Made by a program: the position numbers and the translations under genes. Of a stretch of DNA of 64,000 nt, positions 55,359 to 63,310 are shown piece by piece; position 1 is the first letter of the stretch, and each line of letters begins with the position of its first letter. The notes beneath the pieces are model-generated. The model ran no database searches and was not told where the DNA came from. It saw only the letters and a list, made by a program, of their open reading frames with translations. This DNA is from Paenibacillus aceris (GTDB lineage Bacteria; Bacillota; Bacilli; Paenibacillales; NBRC-103111): contig NZ_JAGGKV010000002.1 of NCBI RefSeq assembly GCF_017874035.1, forward strand, positions 434,001-498,000, read 5' to 3'.

Positions 55359-55374
55359 TGTGAAATTTGTCACT
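55359..55374 (-). promoter_or_regulatory. FNR/CRP-type box upstream of fixA
   Basis: TGTGA-AATTTG-TCACT matches nine of ten conserved positions of TGTGA-N6-TCACA. No good -10 lies 41.5 bases away: the matching position reads GCTTTG. The promoter geometry is therefore unresolved. Confidence 0.55.
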
Positions 55375-55495
55375 TAAATGACGTGTGGAAATCGCTTTCA
55401 ATGTCAGTTACATAAAATTAACAGCCTACATCAATATATGCAAAATGCCTTTTAACATGTCACTTATTTTAGGCTTGGACGAGCGAACAGAAAGA

Positions 55496-55533
55496 ACCCG
55501 CAATTATGGAATACATAATTGCGGGCTTCTTTT
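55496..55533 (-). terminator. Terminator after the small CxxC protein gene
   Basis: CCCGCAATTATG pairs with CATAATTGCGGG around a 5-base loop. On the minus strand TTCTTTC follows. Confidence 0.88.
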
Positions 55534-55557
55534 AATCGCCTTCGTTAGAATAGAATT

Positions 55558-55752
55558 CTAGCCTTCATTCTCTCGTGCCGATCCATCGCCTTGGGCTTCA
55601 TAGCCTATTATCCGCTCTCTAACGATAGTCACTGTGCCACCTTTGTTTGTCAGAGTCGTTTTCACATCCCCGATTTTACAATCTTCACAGATCCAATTGT
55701 TAGCTGGTTTCCTGAACCCATTTGTCTTCCCACATTGCTCGCACGTGATCAT
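55558..55752 (-). CDS. Small two-CxxC protein, FNR-controlled
   Basis: The 64-residue protein has a zinc-ribbon-like N-terminus (CEQCGKTNG and ICEDCKIGD, residues 4-28) and a short hydrophilic C-terminus (GGTVTIVRERIIGYEAQ). No family is recognised. The gene is monocistronic, has its own terminator, and carries an FNR-type box at exactly -41.5 from a TATAGT-based start. The cysteines could bind zinc or an Fe-S cluster. Confidence 0.7.
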   Translation of the reverse strand: MITCEQCGKTNGFRKPANNWICEDCKIGDVKTTLTNKGGTVTIVRERIIGYEAQGDGSARENEG

Positions 55753-55786
55753 TCATCTTCAGCTCTCTTTCTGATAAGCTGCCTTT

Positions 55787-55829
55787 ACTATAGTACTTCT
55801 AGCAGTTATCTTCTGTGAGAAATATCACA
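55787..55829 (-). promoter_or_regulatory. FNR-dependent class II promoter of the small CxxC gene
   Basis: A perfect TGTGA-GAAATA-TCACA box (55814-55829) is centred at 55821.5. The minus-strand -10 is TATAGT (55792-55787), with +1 predicted at 55780. The box centre is then at -41.5, the canonical position for FNR/CRP activation. The leader is 28 nt. Confidence 0.78.
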
Positions 55830-55843
55830 GTGCAGAAGCATGA

Positions 55844-56956
55844 TCATTTGATCGGCATTGTTAAAGTCACAGTCGTTCCTTCTCCCACTTGCGAATCAAT
55901 TGTTATTTGACCGCCTGTACTCTTAGCTCTCTCTTCCATACTAAACAAGCCTACCCCTTTAGCCATGCTATTTCTGGTAAAACCTTTTCCTCTGTCAGCT
56001 ACTCGAACTACAAGATATGCCTCAATCTCATGAACGGAAACGCTGGCCTCCGAGACATCCGCATATTTCGCAATATTGGTAAGCGCTTCTTGAATCACAC
56101 GATAGATCGTAGTTTCCTCAAGTGCGCCCAAGCGTCTCCGCAAGCTGCTTTCCAGCTTTACCTTGATCCCATAATGATCCGCATAGTTTTCAATATAAGT
56201 CCGAATGGCCGGTACAACCCCTAGATCATCCAAGACGGAAGGGCGGATTTGCCAAGCTAAGCTTCGTACCTCTTCAATAATCCCAGAGACATTTTGCCTG
56301 AGGAGTGTGATTTCCGGGTTCGCTGTCTCCCCCTCTCCAATTAACCGATCCATCTGGATCAGCAAAGAGTAGAGGCTTTGACCGATGCCATCGTGCAGTT
56401 CCCGGGAGAACTTGCGACGTTCTTCCTCTTGAATTTGCATAACCTGCGACATCATTTCCTTGAGTTCTTCTTCCACCCGTTTTAACTCCGTAACCTCATT
56501 GCGAATAGCGAGATATTGATACGGTTTCCCTTGCTCATCCACGAACGGAACGATGGTTGTATCTACCCAATAATAGCTTCCGTCCTTTGCTTTATTTTTA
56601 ATCTCGCCACGCCACACTTGCCCTGAGGAAATCGTTTGCCATAGTTGAGACATAAAGGCTTTAGGATGAAAGCCGGAATTAATAATCCGATGATCCTGTC
56701 CCATCAGTTCAATGCGGGGATATTTGGAGATTTCACAAAATTTATCATTGACATAGAGAATGGTCCCTTTAGGATCAGTAACCGCGACAATGGACGATTC
56801 GTCGAGCGCAAATTTAACATTGGACAATTGTTTCAGCGACTGTCTCAGATCCTGTTGAAATACGGCGTCAGCAATATGTTCATCAAGACGATCCAATAAT
56901 TCGACGACATGCTCGCCAATGACATCCGGAAACTCCTTATCCAATGTCTCACTCAA
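55844..56956 (-). CDS. PAS-domain histidine kinase (HisKA_3)
   Basis: The TTG at 56956 overlaps the response-regulator stop by eight bases. The 370-residue protein has a PAS/PAC domain (about residues 45-160), then [19 protein letters not shown] (H188) and a HATPase domain. It lacks membrane helices, so it is cytoplasmic. It looks like NreB in layout but has only one cysteine (C74), so it cannot carry the four-Cys iron-sulfur sensor of NreB. Confidence 0.88.
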   Translation of the reverse strand: MSETLDKEFPDVIGEHVVELLDRLDEHIADAVFQQDLRQSLKQLSNVKFALDESSIVAVTDPKGTILYVNDKFCEISKYPRIELMGQDHRIINSGFHPKAFMSQLWQTISSGQVWRGEIKNKAKDGSYYWVDTTIVPFVDEQGKPYQYLAIRNEVTELKRVEEELKEMMSQVMQIQEEERRKFSRELHDGIGQSLYSLLIQMDRLIGEGETANPEITLLRQNVSGIIEEVRSLAWQIRPSVLDDLGVVPAIRTYIENYADHYGIKVKLESSLRRRLGALEETTIYRVIQEALTNIAKYADVSEASVSVHEIEAYLVVRVADRGKGFTRNSMAKGVGLFSMEERAKSTGGQITIDSQVGEGTTVTLTMPIK

Positions 56957-57599
56957 AGTTCAACAGTCCTTTCTTCACTGCAAATTTCACCAATTCTGGT
57001 CTTGTCTTAAGGCCCAGCTTCTCCATTACATTGCTTTTATGCGACTCTACGGTTTTGACGCTAATGATCAACTGTTCGCCAATTTCTTTATTAGAGAAGC
57101 CTTTGGCAATTAAGCCTAATACTTCCCTTTCACGTTCGGAGAGTGATTCAAACTTATCTTTATTTTCACCGTGCTTCAATCGTTCTATATATTCATTCAT
57201 GAGCCTCTTCGTTGCTGTTGGATATAAATAGGCATTGCCCTCTGCAACAGAACGGATAGCCGTCAACAGCTCTTCGTGCGGAGCGCTTTTCAAAATGTAC
57301 CCTGATGCTCCGACATGAATGGCTCTGAACAAGTACTCGTCATCATCATGCATGGTTAAGATCAGAATGCCTAAATCAGGCATTAAACGCCTTAGTTCCG
57401 TTGTCGCGGTAAGCCCATCCATGCCTGACGGCATGTTAAGATCCATTAATACGACATCCGGTTTTAGCAGCAAGGCTAACTGAATCCCTTCTGCACCGTC
57501 TGCGGCCTCCCCGATGACTTCCATATCGTGCTTGCCATGGAGCAGCATCATTAAACCCGATCTCACCACAGCATGATCATCCACGACTAGAATCTTCAA
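56949..57599 (-). CDS. NarL/NreC-like response regulator
   Basis: The 216-residue protein has a receiver domain (DD at 7-8, D53 in [11 protein letters not shown]) and a LuxR HTH ([25 protein letters not shown]). It is co-transcribed and overlapping with the PAS kinase and lies 90 bases after the GAF gene. Its likely target sites, RGGG-N4-CCCY, lie upstream of that gene and of fnr. Confidence 0.9.
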   Translation of the reverse strand: MKILVVDDHAVVRSGLMMLLHGKHDMEVIGEAADGAEGIQLALLLKPDVVLMDLNMPSGMDGLTATTELRRLMPDLGILILTMHDDDEYLFRAIHVGASGYILKSAPHEELLTAIRSVAEGNAYLYPTATKRLMNEYIERLKHGENKDKFESLSEREREVLGLIAKGFSNKEIGEQLIISVKTVESHKSNVMEKLGLKTRPELVKFAVKKGLLNFE

Positions 57600-57688
57600 T
57601 GTCCCATCCTCCTTGTTACCGGCTAGTATGATCAGCCCTTCTTCTGTGCTCTAATCATAACAAAATTAAGAGACTCCCGTAAGGAAAT

Positions 57689-58159
57689 TCATGTCGCAGT
57701 TTCTTTGATGATGTCCTCTATGAAAGAAGCTACCGTATGTATTCTCTCTAGGACGGCTTCTATTTCGCTGGCATCAAATCCGGTTTGTTCTCGTTTTCCT
57801 ATATAAAGTAAACCTATTATCCGTTGACTTGAACTTGCCACTAGCGGGAAGGCAACAGCAGACTGCAGTCGTTCAGCTAGCATAACGGGACAATGCAGTC
57901 TTTCCTGGTTTATTCTGGGATTCGTATCATCCAGCTTGGCCCATCGGCCAAGGCGCAGAACAGCACCGGCTAGTCCCAGTCCAAGGCCCACTTTTTTGAT
58001 CACCATTTGTTGGTACCGGTCATTCCGATTGCCTACTGCATACTTCCAGTAACTGCGCCCTGTGTCATCAGGAAGAGGCGCCAACGCGATGAAATCGCTT
58101 GACGTCAAGTTTCGCAAAAGTTCCAGTTCTCCTACTATATTTACCTCGCTAATTGCCAC
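57689..58159 (-). CDS. GAF domain protein (NreA-like)
   Basis: The GTG at 58159 is chosen because GGAGG lies eight bases upstream; an earlier GTG falls inside that site. The 156-residue protein is a single GAF domain (LERIHTVASFIEDIIKE at the C-terminus, PLVASSSQRIIGLLYIGKRE in the core). Its place ahead of a kinase and regulator resembles staphylococcal NreA, the nitrate receptor that inhibits NreB. The ligand is not shown. Confidence 0.7.
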   Translation of the reverse strand: MAISEVNIVGELELLRNLTSSDFIALAPLPDDTGRSYWKYAVGNRNDRYQQMVIKKVGLGLGLAGAVLRLGRWAKLDDTNPRINQERLHCPVMLAERLQSAVAFPLVASSSQRIIGLLYIGKREQTGFDASEIEAVLERIHTVASFIEDIIKETAT

Positions 58160-58210
58160 ACAGGGCACCTCCGTTTCGACGAAGCCATGCTGAGTTTTTC
58201 TAAGCTAACC

Positions 58211-58291
58211 ATTGTAGACGTTTTAATACTTCTTGTAAGTCAGGGAAAACCCTGATTCAAGCATCAGGAAAAAAATAAGGGGTTTTCCCCT
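58211..58291. promoter_or_regulatory. Two NreC-like palindromes in the GAF-fnr intergenic region
   Basis: TCAGGG-AAAA-CCCTGA (58240-58255) and AGGGG-TTTT-CCCCT (58278-58291) both fit the RGGG-N4-CCCY core of the Staphylococcus NreC site. A minus-strand promoter (CTTACA, 17, TACAAT at 58216-58211) would put their centres near -43.5 and -80.5 for the GAF operon. For fnr, the centres are near -101.5 and -64.5. Confidence 0.7.
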
Positions 58292-58336
58292 AAAAGATCA
58301 GCAGAACTCCCGATAACCAAACACAAGATAAGTCGG

Positions 58337-58342
58337 TATGAT
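58337..58342 (+). promoter_or_regulatory. fnr promoter -10
   Basis: TATGAT lies at the right distance for a start at 58349, 29 bases before the fnr ATG. The -35 region (TAACCA) is poor, so activation is likely. Confidence 0.45.
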
Positions 58343-58377
58343 GAAGATAACCAAGAAACGTTAAGGAGTTGGTCTCT

Positions 58378-59076
58378 ATGATCATGAGTAAAGGGATTAT
58401 GAATTTCTTCTCTGAAGAAAATTTCGAAAGACTGCAAAGTATTATGTATGTAAAGCGCGCTGCTAAAGGGGATTTCCTGTTCTGGGAAGGCGACGCGGCT
58501 GACAAATTATATTACATCATTCAGGGTGGGGTTCGCATCACCAAACTGTCTGAAACGGGCAAAAGCTTCATTCTTTACCTGCATCAAGCAGGTGATTTAT
58601 TCGGCCAAATAGATCCCTTTCAGAACTCGTTGCACAGTTTTGGTGCGGAAGTGACCGAGGATAGTCAAATCGGTGTGATGGGGCGCAAGGACCTCGAGAT
58701 TCTGCTAACGCAGCATGGCGATCTTGCGATTGAATTCATGAAATGGATGGGGCTCATGCACCGCATGACAGAAACGAAGTTTCGTGATTTAATGATGTAT
58801 GGCAAACCGGGTGCACTCTGCTCTTTATTAATTCGATTAAGCAATTCGTACGGCGTGCCGCAGGGAGACAACATCCTGATTACCTACAAATTGAACAATT
58901 CCGAAATGGCAGATATGATTGGATCTACCCGCGAGAGCGTCAACCGCATGTTAAGTGATATGAAGAAAGAAGATGCCCTCGAATTCAACAATGGTCGCAT
59001 TGTCATTAAGGATGTGACTTACCTTCGCGATATATGCCACTGCGAGAACTGCCCGTTGGAGATTTGTCGCATGTAG
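58378..59076 (+). CDS. fnr: Fnr-type anaerobic regulator with C-terminal Fe-S cluster motif
   Basis: AAGGAG lies nine bases before the ATG at 58378. The 232-residue CRP/FNR protein has a cyclic-nucleotide-binding-like domain and a C-terminal HTH (SEMADMIGSTRESVNRMLSDMKKE). It ends in CHCENCPLEICRM. The CxxCx4C spacing (C222, C225, C230) matches the C-terminal [4Fe-4S] ligands of B. subtilis Fnr. It is probably the activator of the four TGTGA-N6-TCACA promoters nearby. Confidence 0.92.
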   Translation: MIMSKGIMNFFSEENFERLQSIMYVKRAAKGDFLFWEGDAADKLYYIIQGGVRITKLSETGKSFILYLHQAGDLFGQIDPFQNSLHSFGAEVTEDSQIGVMGRKDLEILLTQHGDLAIEFMKWMGLMHRMTETKFRDLMMYGKPGALCSLLIRLSNSYGVPQGDNILITYKLNNSEMADMIGSTRESVNRMLSDMKKEDALEFNNGRIVIKDVTYLRDICHCENCPLEICRM

Positions 59077-59083
59077 GCTATTG

Positions 59084-59626
59084 TCAACAAAAAAATGACT
59101 CCAAATCGGTCATCACTTGCTCGGTTATTGGAAAAACAAGCTGTTCCTCCATGGTTAAGTGGTCGTTTAATATCAAACATGCCTGAACGAGATGCGCTGT
59201 AATCTCCGCTAATTGCTTCCTAGAAACATGCGTTGTTATCTTGCTAGCAGCTTCTTGGAATGATTCGATAAAAGACAGGCCGAGTTTATGGTCTTTTTCC
59301 AATACCCAGAAAGAAGGCAGGATAGAGGGACCACGGTGACGATCATAATACGTCAGCAGGAATGGAAACAATTCCCTCTCTTCCCAATCCGAATGTCGTT
59401 CCAACACTTCTACGAATCGATGAGCCCTTCCTCTGAGCTCTCGGACAAGCTGCATGCCCTTCTCCAAATCATCCGATAGAATCACTTCCTTGGCGCTCGT
59501 TTCGAGGATCCTTAGCTTTTCTCTCAATTCCTCATGCTCTGCCCTTAATCGATCGGTCGCAAAAGCAAGCTCATCTGGGTTTGAGGAAGCAATCCCTGAT
59601 GCGTAGCCAGTGGCATGTATGGCCAT
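59084..59626 (-). CDS. Hemerythrin-like HHE domain protein
   Basis: The 180-residue helical protein has hemerythrin-type metal residues: AEHEELREKL, RFVEVLERHSDWEERELFPFL, EKDHKLG and HLVQACLILNDHLTMEEQLVFPI. Such proteins bind di-iron and sense or detoxify oxygen or nitric oxide, or repair Fe-S clusters. Its FNR-box promoter (below) supports expression without oxygen. Confidence 0.88.
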   Translation of the reverse strand: MAIHATGYASGIASSNPDELAFATDRLRAEHEELREKLRILETSAKEVILSDDLEKGMQLVRELRGRAHRFVEVLERHSDWEERELFPFLLTYYDRHRGPSILPSFWVLEKDHKLGLSFIESFQEAASKITTHVSRKQLAEITAHLVQACLILNDHLTMEEQLVFPITEQVMTDLESFFC

Positions 59627-59667
59627 ACAGTGTCCCTCCCAAAGTCATCATTTCCTTCACTGTATTC

Positions 59668-59710
59668 AGTATAGCTGCAGTTTCAAATTCTCGCTGTGCG
59701 CTAAATCACA
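59668..59710 (-). promoter_or_regulatory. FNR-dependent class II promoter of the hemerythrin gene
   Basis: The box TGTGC-GCTAAA-TCACA (59695-59710, one mismatch) is centred at 59702.5. The minus-strand -10 is TATACT (59673-59668), with +1 at 59661. The centre is at -41.5, and the leader is 35 nt. Confidence 0.75.
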
Positions 59711-59746
59711 CTCCCCCTTCATGCGACTTTGCGCTCAGCAAGCCAC

Positions 59747-59797
59747 AAAAAACCTATTCTTCACTCCGGATTGCCGAAGTAGACGAATAGGTTTTTA
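59747..59797 (-). terminator. Terminator after the DoxX gene
   Basis: AAAAACCTATTC pairs with GAATAGGTTTTT across a structured loop (CGGATTGCCG), about 30 bases after the DoxX stop. Confidence 0.85.
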
Positions 59798-59825
59798 CTA
59801 GTGAATCACGGGCGCAGTCTGTACC

Positions 59826-60350
59826 TTATCTCAATTTTGCTTTTAGATGAAATCGTTCCAAAAGCTTATCAAACCATTTGTGCAAGTAGGGGAGTATCAG
59901 ATGATCCACGCCAAATTTCCCTGCATTTGCGCCTGCTGCTATGATAAAGAAGCTCAGAAGCACTAACCATGGATTCGAGCTAACCGTACCAGCGAACATA
60001 TACATGAAATTCATTAATAAGCCGAAGAACACAGCCGCTGTAGTCAGCGCTCCGATCAGTAAGCCGATACCAACCAAGAGCTCTCCCCATGGAACTAAGA
60101 CATTAAACCACCCGATATGGGGCAGCGCGAAGTTTTTCAAGAAAGCTACATAATTTGCATATACCAGATCTGTCGTTCCACTTTCAAGAACCGGTTTGGC
60201 AATCGCTCCTTTTAGATATCCCGTAGCGTCGAAAGCCTTCTCACCCGTAATTTTGTGCCACCCAGCTACCGCCCATTCCCAACCTACATATAATCGAATG
60301 ATCGTCAACAGGATTGCCGCGTAATTATTTCCTCTTAACCAATTCATCAT
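59826..60350 (-). CDS. DoxX family membrane protein, FNR-controlled
   Basis: The ATG at 60350 is chosen because AAGGAG lies nine bases upstream; an in-frame ATG at 60359 abuts the site. This 174-residue protein has four membrane helices and the DoxX pattern RLYVGWEWAVAGWHKITG and VPWGELLVGIGLLIGALT. DoxX proteins interact with quinones or thiosulfate/thiol oxidation; its function here is unknown. It is divergent from a small unknown gene across a shared FNR box. Confidence 0.85.
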   Translation of the reverse strand: MMNWLRGNNYAAILLTIIRLYVGWEWAVAGWHKITGEKAFDATGYLKGAIAKPVLESGTTDLVYANYVAFLKNFALPHIGWFNVLVPWGELLVGIGLLIGALTTAAVFFGLLMNFMYMFAGTVSSNPWLVLLSFFIIAAGANAGKFGVDHLILPYLHKWFDKLLERFHLKAKLR

Positions 60351-60381
60351 GTGAACCATCTCCTTCGTATCTTATGACTTT

Positions 60382-60451
60382 ATTATAGGACGGAGAAATT
60401 CAGCTGTATGTGAAAAAAATCACAGTTAACCGGATTCTTGCTATTTATAAT
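60382..60451. promoter_or_regulatory. Divergent FNR promoter with one shared box
   Basis: A perfect TGTGA-AAAAAA-TCACA box (60409-60424, centre 60416.5) lies between two perfect TATAAT boxes. One is on the minus strand (60387-60382, +1 at 60375); the other is on the plus strand (60446-60451, +1 at 60458). The centre is at -41.5 for both starts, so one Fnr dimer could activate both genes. Confidence 0.85.
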
Positions 60452-60497
60452 GAATTTTAGATTAATCCAGTAAGCAACCAGGGAGATGATTCTAATC

Positions 60498-60785
60498 ATG
60501 AAAACAGAATTCACCGTTCATTTTAAAGTAATCCATCACAATCGAAGTTCTTTGTTAAGGGGGATTATTTTCTTAGAGGAGAATCACAAGCCAACGATAT
60601 CTGATTATGAGAAATGCCTTCGCGCTTGTGGGCATGACGTCGTTCTGGAAGATAAGGAACACATCATTTTCAGAGCATTTACACCGGATGAAAACTACAT
60701 CATTCACATTCTAGAAGAAGAGAAAGCGTCGATTAGAGATGTCATTGTTGAAAATTTAGTCAGCAACCTCATTCATTTAAAATAA
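60498..60785 (+). CDS. Small uncharacterised protein, FNR-controlled
   Basis: The ATG at 60498 follows AGGGAG by 12 bases. The 95-residue soluble protein has no cysteine cluster or known motif; it contains FKVIHHNRSSLLRGIIFLEE and DENYIIHILEEEKASIRDVIV. It looks like a small alpha/beta protein. Shared control with the DoxX gene suggests a role in the anaerobic or redox response (inference). Confidence 0.7.
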   Translation: MKTEFTVHFKVIHHNRSSLLRGIIFLEENHKPTISDYEKCLRACGHDVVLEDKEHIIFRAFTPDENYIIHILEEEKASIRDVIVENLVSNLIHLK

Positions 60786-60798
60786 ATCTTCCACCTAA

Positions 60799-60848
60799 AA
60801 GGAGGCTGTCTCAGCAGGTGTACACCTGGCGAGCAGCCTCCCTTTTGT
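60799..60848. terminator. Terminator between the small gene and the GNAT gene
   Basis: AAAAGGAGGCTG pairs with CAGCCTCCCTTTT around an inner AGGTGTACACCT palindrome. Confidence 0.9.
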
Positions 60849-60871
60849 TCCTATCCTGCTATCTTCTTTCT

Positions 60872-61303
60872 TTATTCCTCTTCCGGTTCAACCTCATAGG
60901 TGCATAAAAACCTCTCAACACCTGGATATTTTTCGCCTAGACTGCGAATTACGAAACCGATGCTCCGGTAAAATTGTACCGCATCCTCATCTGTCTCTGC
61001 CATGATTTTCACAGGGTGCATCTCTTCAATCATTTCGAGAATGATCCCCCGTCCGAACCCGGCCCCTCTGCTGTGAGGTTCAACCGCTAGGTGTTGAATG
61101 GTCATTTCCTGCGCATCATCGATACGGAAACCGATAATTCCGACGAGAATCCCTTCTGATTCATACCCATACAGCCACATGTTCGAATCGTTCTCATAAA
61201 GATTAATCGACTTTTCCAGTTCATCGGTATCTGGGAAAACACTGTAGCTAAGCAGCTCTTGGATAGCAGTCTCCTGAAGCCTGGATTTAACATCTATTAA
61301 CAC
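60872..61303 (-). CDS. GNAT family N-acetyltransferase
   Basis: The GTG at 61303 is the only sensible start; the ribosome site is weak (GAAGTGA). The 143-residue protein has acetyl-CoA-binding motif A, IQHLAVEPHSRGAGFGRGIIL, and DEDAVQFYRSIGFVI. Its substrate is unknown. Confidence 0.85.
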   Translation of the reverse strand: MLIDVKSRLQETAIQELLSYSVFPDTDELEKSINLYENDSNMWLYGYESEGILVGIIGFRIDDAQEMTIQHLAVEPHSRGAGFGRGIILEMIEEMHPVKIMAETDEDAVQFYRSIGFVIRSLGEKYPGVERFLCTYEVEPEEE

Positions 61304-61337
61304 TTGCGGTCACTTCTTTCTCTTGATCTTCTGTAAT

Positions 61338-61991
61338 CTATACATAATCTAACAGACTTAACAGCTTGTCAATGTGAGCCGCAGGTTTGACACCCTTTTC
61401 CTCCATGGCGGATACCGCAGAACCATAACTTATAAAAGGAATGGCGGCTCCCATCGACGCTTTGCCATCAATCCATGAATCACCGACAGAAATCCACGAA
61501 TGCGCTTGAATCGCAGAATAATGCCGCAGCACAGCCAAATATCCCGATGGTGAAGGCTTCATCGCCGCCATCTGCTCTCTGCCCACGATCAAATCAAACT
61601 GATCCTTGATGCCGGTTGTCTCCAGTGCTCGCAAAGCAGCGGCATACGAGTTATTGGTCACAACGACTAATGTGACAGCACCTTTTAGTTTTTCTAAAAG
61701 CACCTTCGCACCTGGCTCCAAGCCCGATCCCTCCATTCCTCGAAGCTCGTGTCCCTCAGCGATCTTTAAGGCGGCAGCTATAATCCCGTCGGTTGCTCCA
61801 TTCTCTTTAACATGAGCAAGAATAGTCGATGTGGTGTGCTCCTCAATCGGGAAATCACTTGGCAGAAGCCCCTCTCCGCTCAAAAATTGGGCAATCGCCA
61901 GCTTCATCGCTTGGAAATCTATGTGGGATTGAAGAAGCGTATTATCCATATCGAAAATAATCCCTTTAACCGGAGTAACTTTGTTGTCCAA
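61338..61991 (-). CDS. HAD family phosphatase
   Basis: The TTG at 61991 is chosen because GAGGGGG lies eight bases upstream; a GTG at 62000 abuts it. The 217-residue protein has HAD motifs FDMDNTLLQS, VVVTNNS, and SVGDSWIDGKASMGA. It resembles PGP-like phosphatases; its substrate is unknown. Confidence 0.88.
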   Translation of the reverse strand: MDNKVTPVKGIIFDMDNTLLQSHIDFQAMKLAIAQFLSGEGLLPSDFPIEEHTTSTILAHVKENGATDGIIAAALKIAEGHELRGMEGSGLEPGAKVLLEKLKGAVTLVVVTNNSYAAALRALETTGIKDQFDLIVGREQMAAMKPSPSGYLAVLRHYSAIQAHSWISVGDSWIDGKASMGAAIPFISYGSAVSAMEEKGVKPAAHIDKLLSLLDYV

Positions 61992-62144
61992 CCTTTCCAC
62001 CCCCTCTATATCGAGATTTAGTGCATTTCGACATTATTCGATCCAAACCAACATTAACCGCTATATACACGTAATAAGCAGACCACTATAATAAAACCAC
62101 CGAAGACTGTCGAACCATGTATCTACTCGAGAAAGGAAATGGAC

Positions 62145-63263
62145 ATGCATCTTGCAGATACTCAACGATATGGTTTATATCTCGTCCTACTGGCTTTGGT
62201 CATTATGATCTTAGCCTCGTATACGAGTCTGAATTTAACTAGAAGGATTGCCGTTTCGAGCGCTTGGGCTCAAAAACTCTGGATCTCATGCAGTGCAGCA
62301 ACCTTAGGCGTAGGCATTTGGTCTATGCATTTTATTGCCATGTTAGCCTGTCCTTTGCCGATAGGAATAAGTTACGACATCAATACCTTATTTACCTCCA
62401 TGGCCGTCGCTGTTATTGGTTCTGTCATCGGTTTTTTTGTCACCAATTGCGCCAAAAAACTCGAAATCCCTAAATTTCTTCTGGGCGGTATGTTTATGGG
62501 ACTCTCCATTTCCGGGATGCATTTCATCGGTATGGGAGCACTCCATCATGTTGAAATCCACTATTTCCCAATACCGTTTGTCCTAACTATAGTTATTGCT
62601 ATACTAGCATCCATCATAACCTTATATCGATCTGCTAATTCCAATCAAAGCTTGCTTTCCAGCGCCCTCGTCAGCTCCATTGCTCTTACAGGAATGCATT
62701 ATACAGGCATGTTTGCAGCTCAGATGACGTATCCGGATATAAGCTTACTTAGCACTAACCAAGAAGCAAATGTAGACGTTTTGGTACTAGCGATGCTTGT
62801 GGCTTTCGGTACGGTCATCTTTTTATCGATCTGCATGATTTGTTCCTTGAAAATCGATCAAAAGCTGGCTGAACAATCCACTCTAAAAGCAACCTTGCTT
62901 GATACAAGTATCGACTGCATCATGATGTTTAACAGCCGGGGATGGATTATTGAGTGTAATCCGGCAGCAGCCGCAGCGTTTGGATATACCCGTAAACAAG
63001 CTTTATCCTTAACCATGTTTGATTTTCTATTTCCTTTTGATCGAAATGGAGAAGCCGCCGCTTCGCTGTTTCAACAATTGGCGCGTCAAGATACTGCGCT
63101 GATCGGCAAGCGCATTGAAATGCTCGCCTACCGGGCCGACCGCTCCGAGTTTCCAGCTGAGATCACGATAACCGGATTCCAATTCAAAGGGAAGCAAGTA
63201 TTTGCGGCTACGATCAGGAATTTGGCCGAACAGTGTCGGCCAACCACAGCTACAGCATCCTGA
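62145..63263 (+). CDS. MHYT-PAS membrane sensor without output domain
   Basis: The ATG at 62145 follows AAAGGA by seven bases. The 372-residue protein has seven membrane helices with three MHYT repeats (SMHFIAM, GMHFIGM and GMHYTGM, plus a final helix). A PAS domain follows (about residues 245-360, IECNPAAAAAFGYTRKQAL). MHYT domains may sense oxygen, CO or NO through copper. Family members normally end in GGDEF, EAL or kinase domains; here the stop follows the PAS domain. Confidence 0.88.
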   Translation: MHLADTQRYGLYLVLLALVIMILASYTSLNLTRRIAVSSAWAQKLWISCSAATLGVGIWSMHFIAMLACPLPIGISYDINTLFTSMAVAVIGSVIGFFVTNCAKKLEIPKFLLGGMFMGLSISGMHFIGMGALHHVEIHYFPIPFVLTIVIAILASIITLYRSANSNQSLLSSALVSSIALTGMHYTGMFAAQMTYPDISLLSTNQEANVDVLVLAMLVAFGTVIFLSICMICSLKIDQKLAEQSTLKATLLDTSIDCIMMFNSRGWIIECNPAAAAAFGYTRKQALSLTMFDFLFPFDRNGEAAASLFQQLARQDTALIGKRIEMLAYRADRSEFPAEITITGFQFKGKQVFAATIRNLAEQCRPTTATAS

Positions 63264-63271
63264 TACCGTAA

Positions 63272-63305
63272 AGAACCTGAGGCTCAGCCTCAGGTTCTTT
63301 TTTTA
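63272..63305. terminator. Bidirectional terminator
   Basis: GAACCTGAGGCT / AGCCTCAGGTTC is a perfect hairpin followed by TTTTTTT. It serves the MHYT gene and the convergent MFS gene. Confidence 0.95.
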
Positions 63306-63310
63306 TTTCT

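Noticed and set aside
55359..55374. Class II FNR promoter for fixA
   Set aside because: The box is good, but the base at the -41.5 geometry reads GCTTTG instead of a -10, so I kept only the box.
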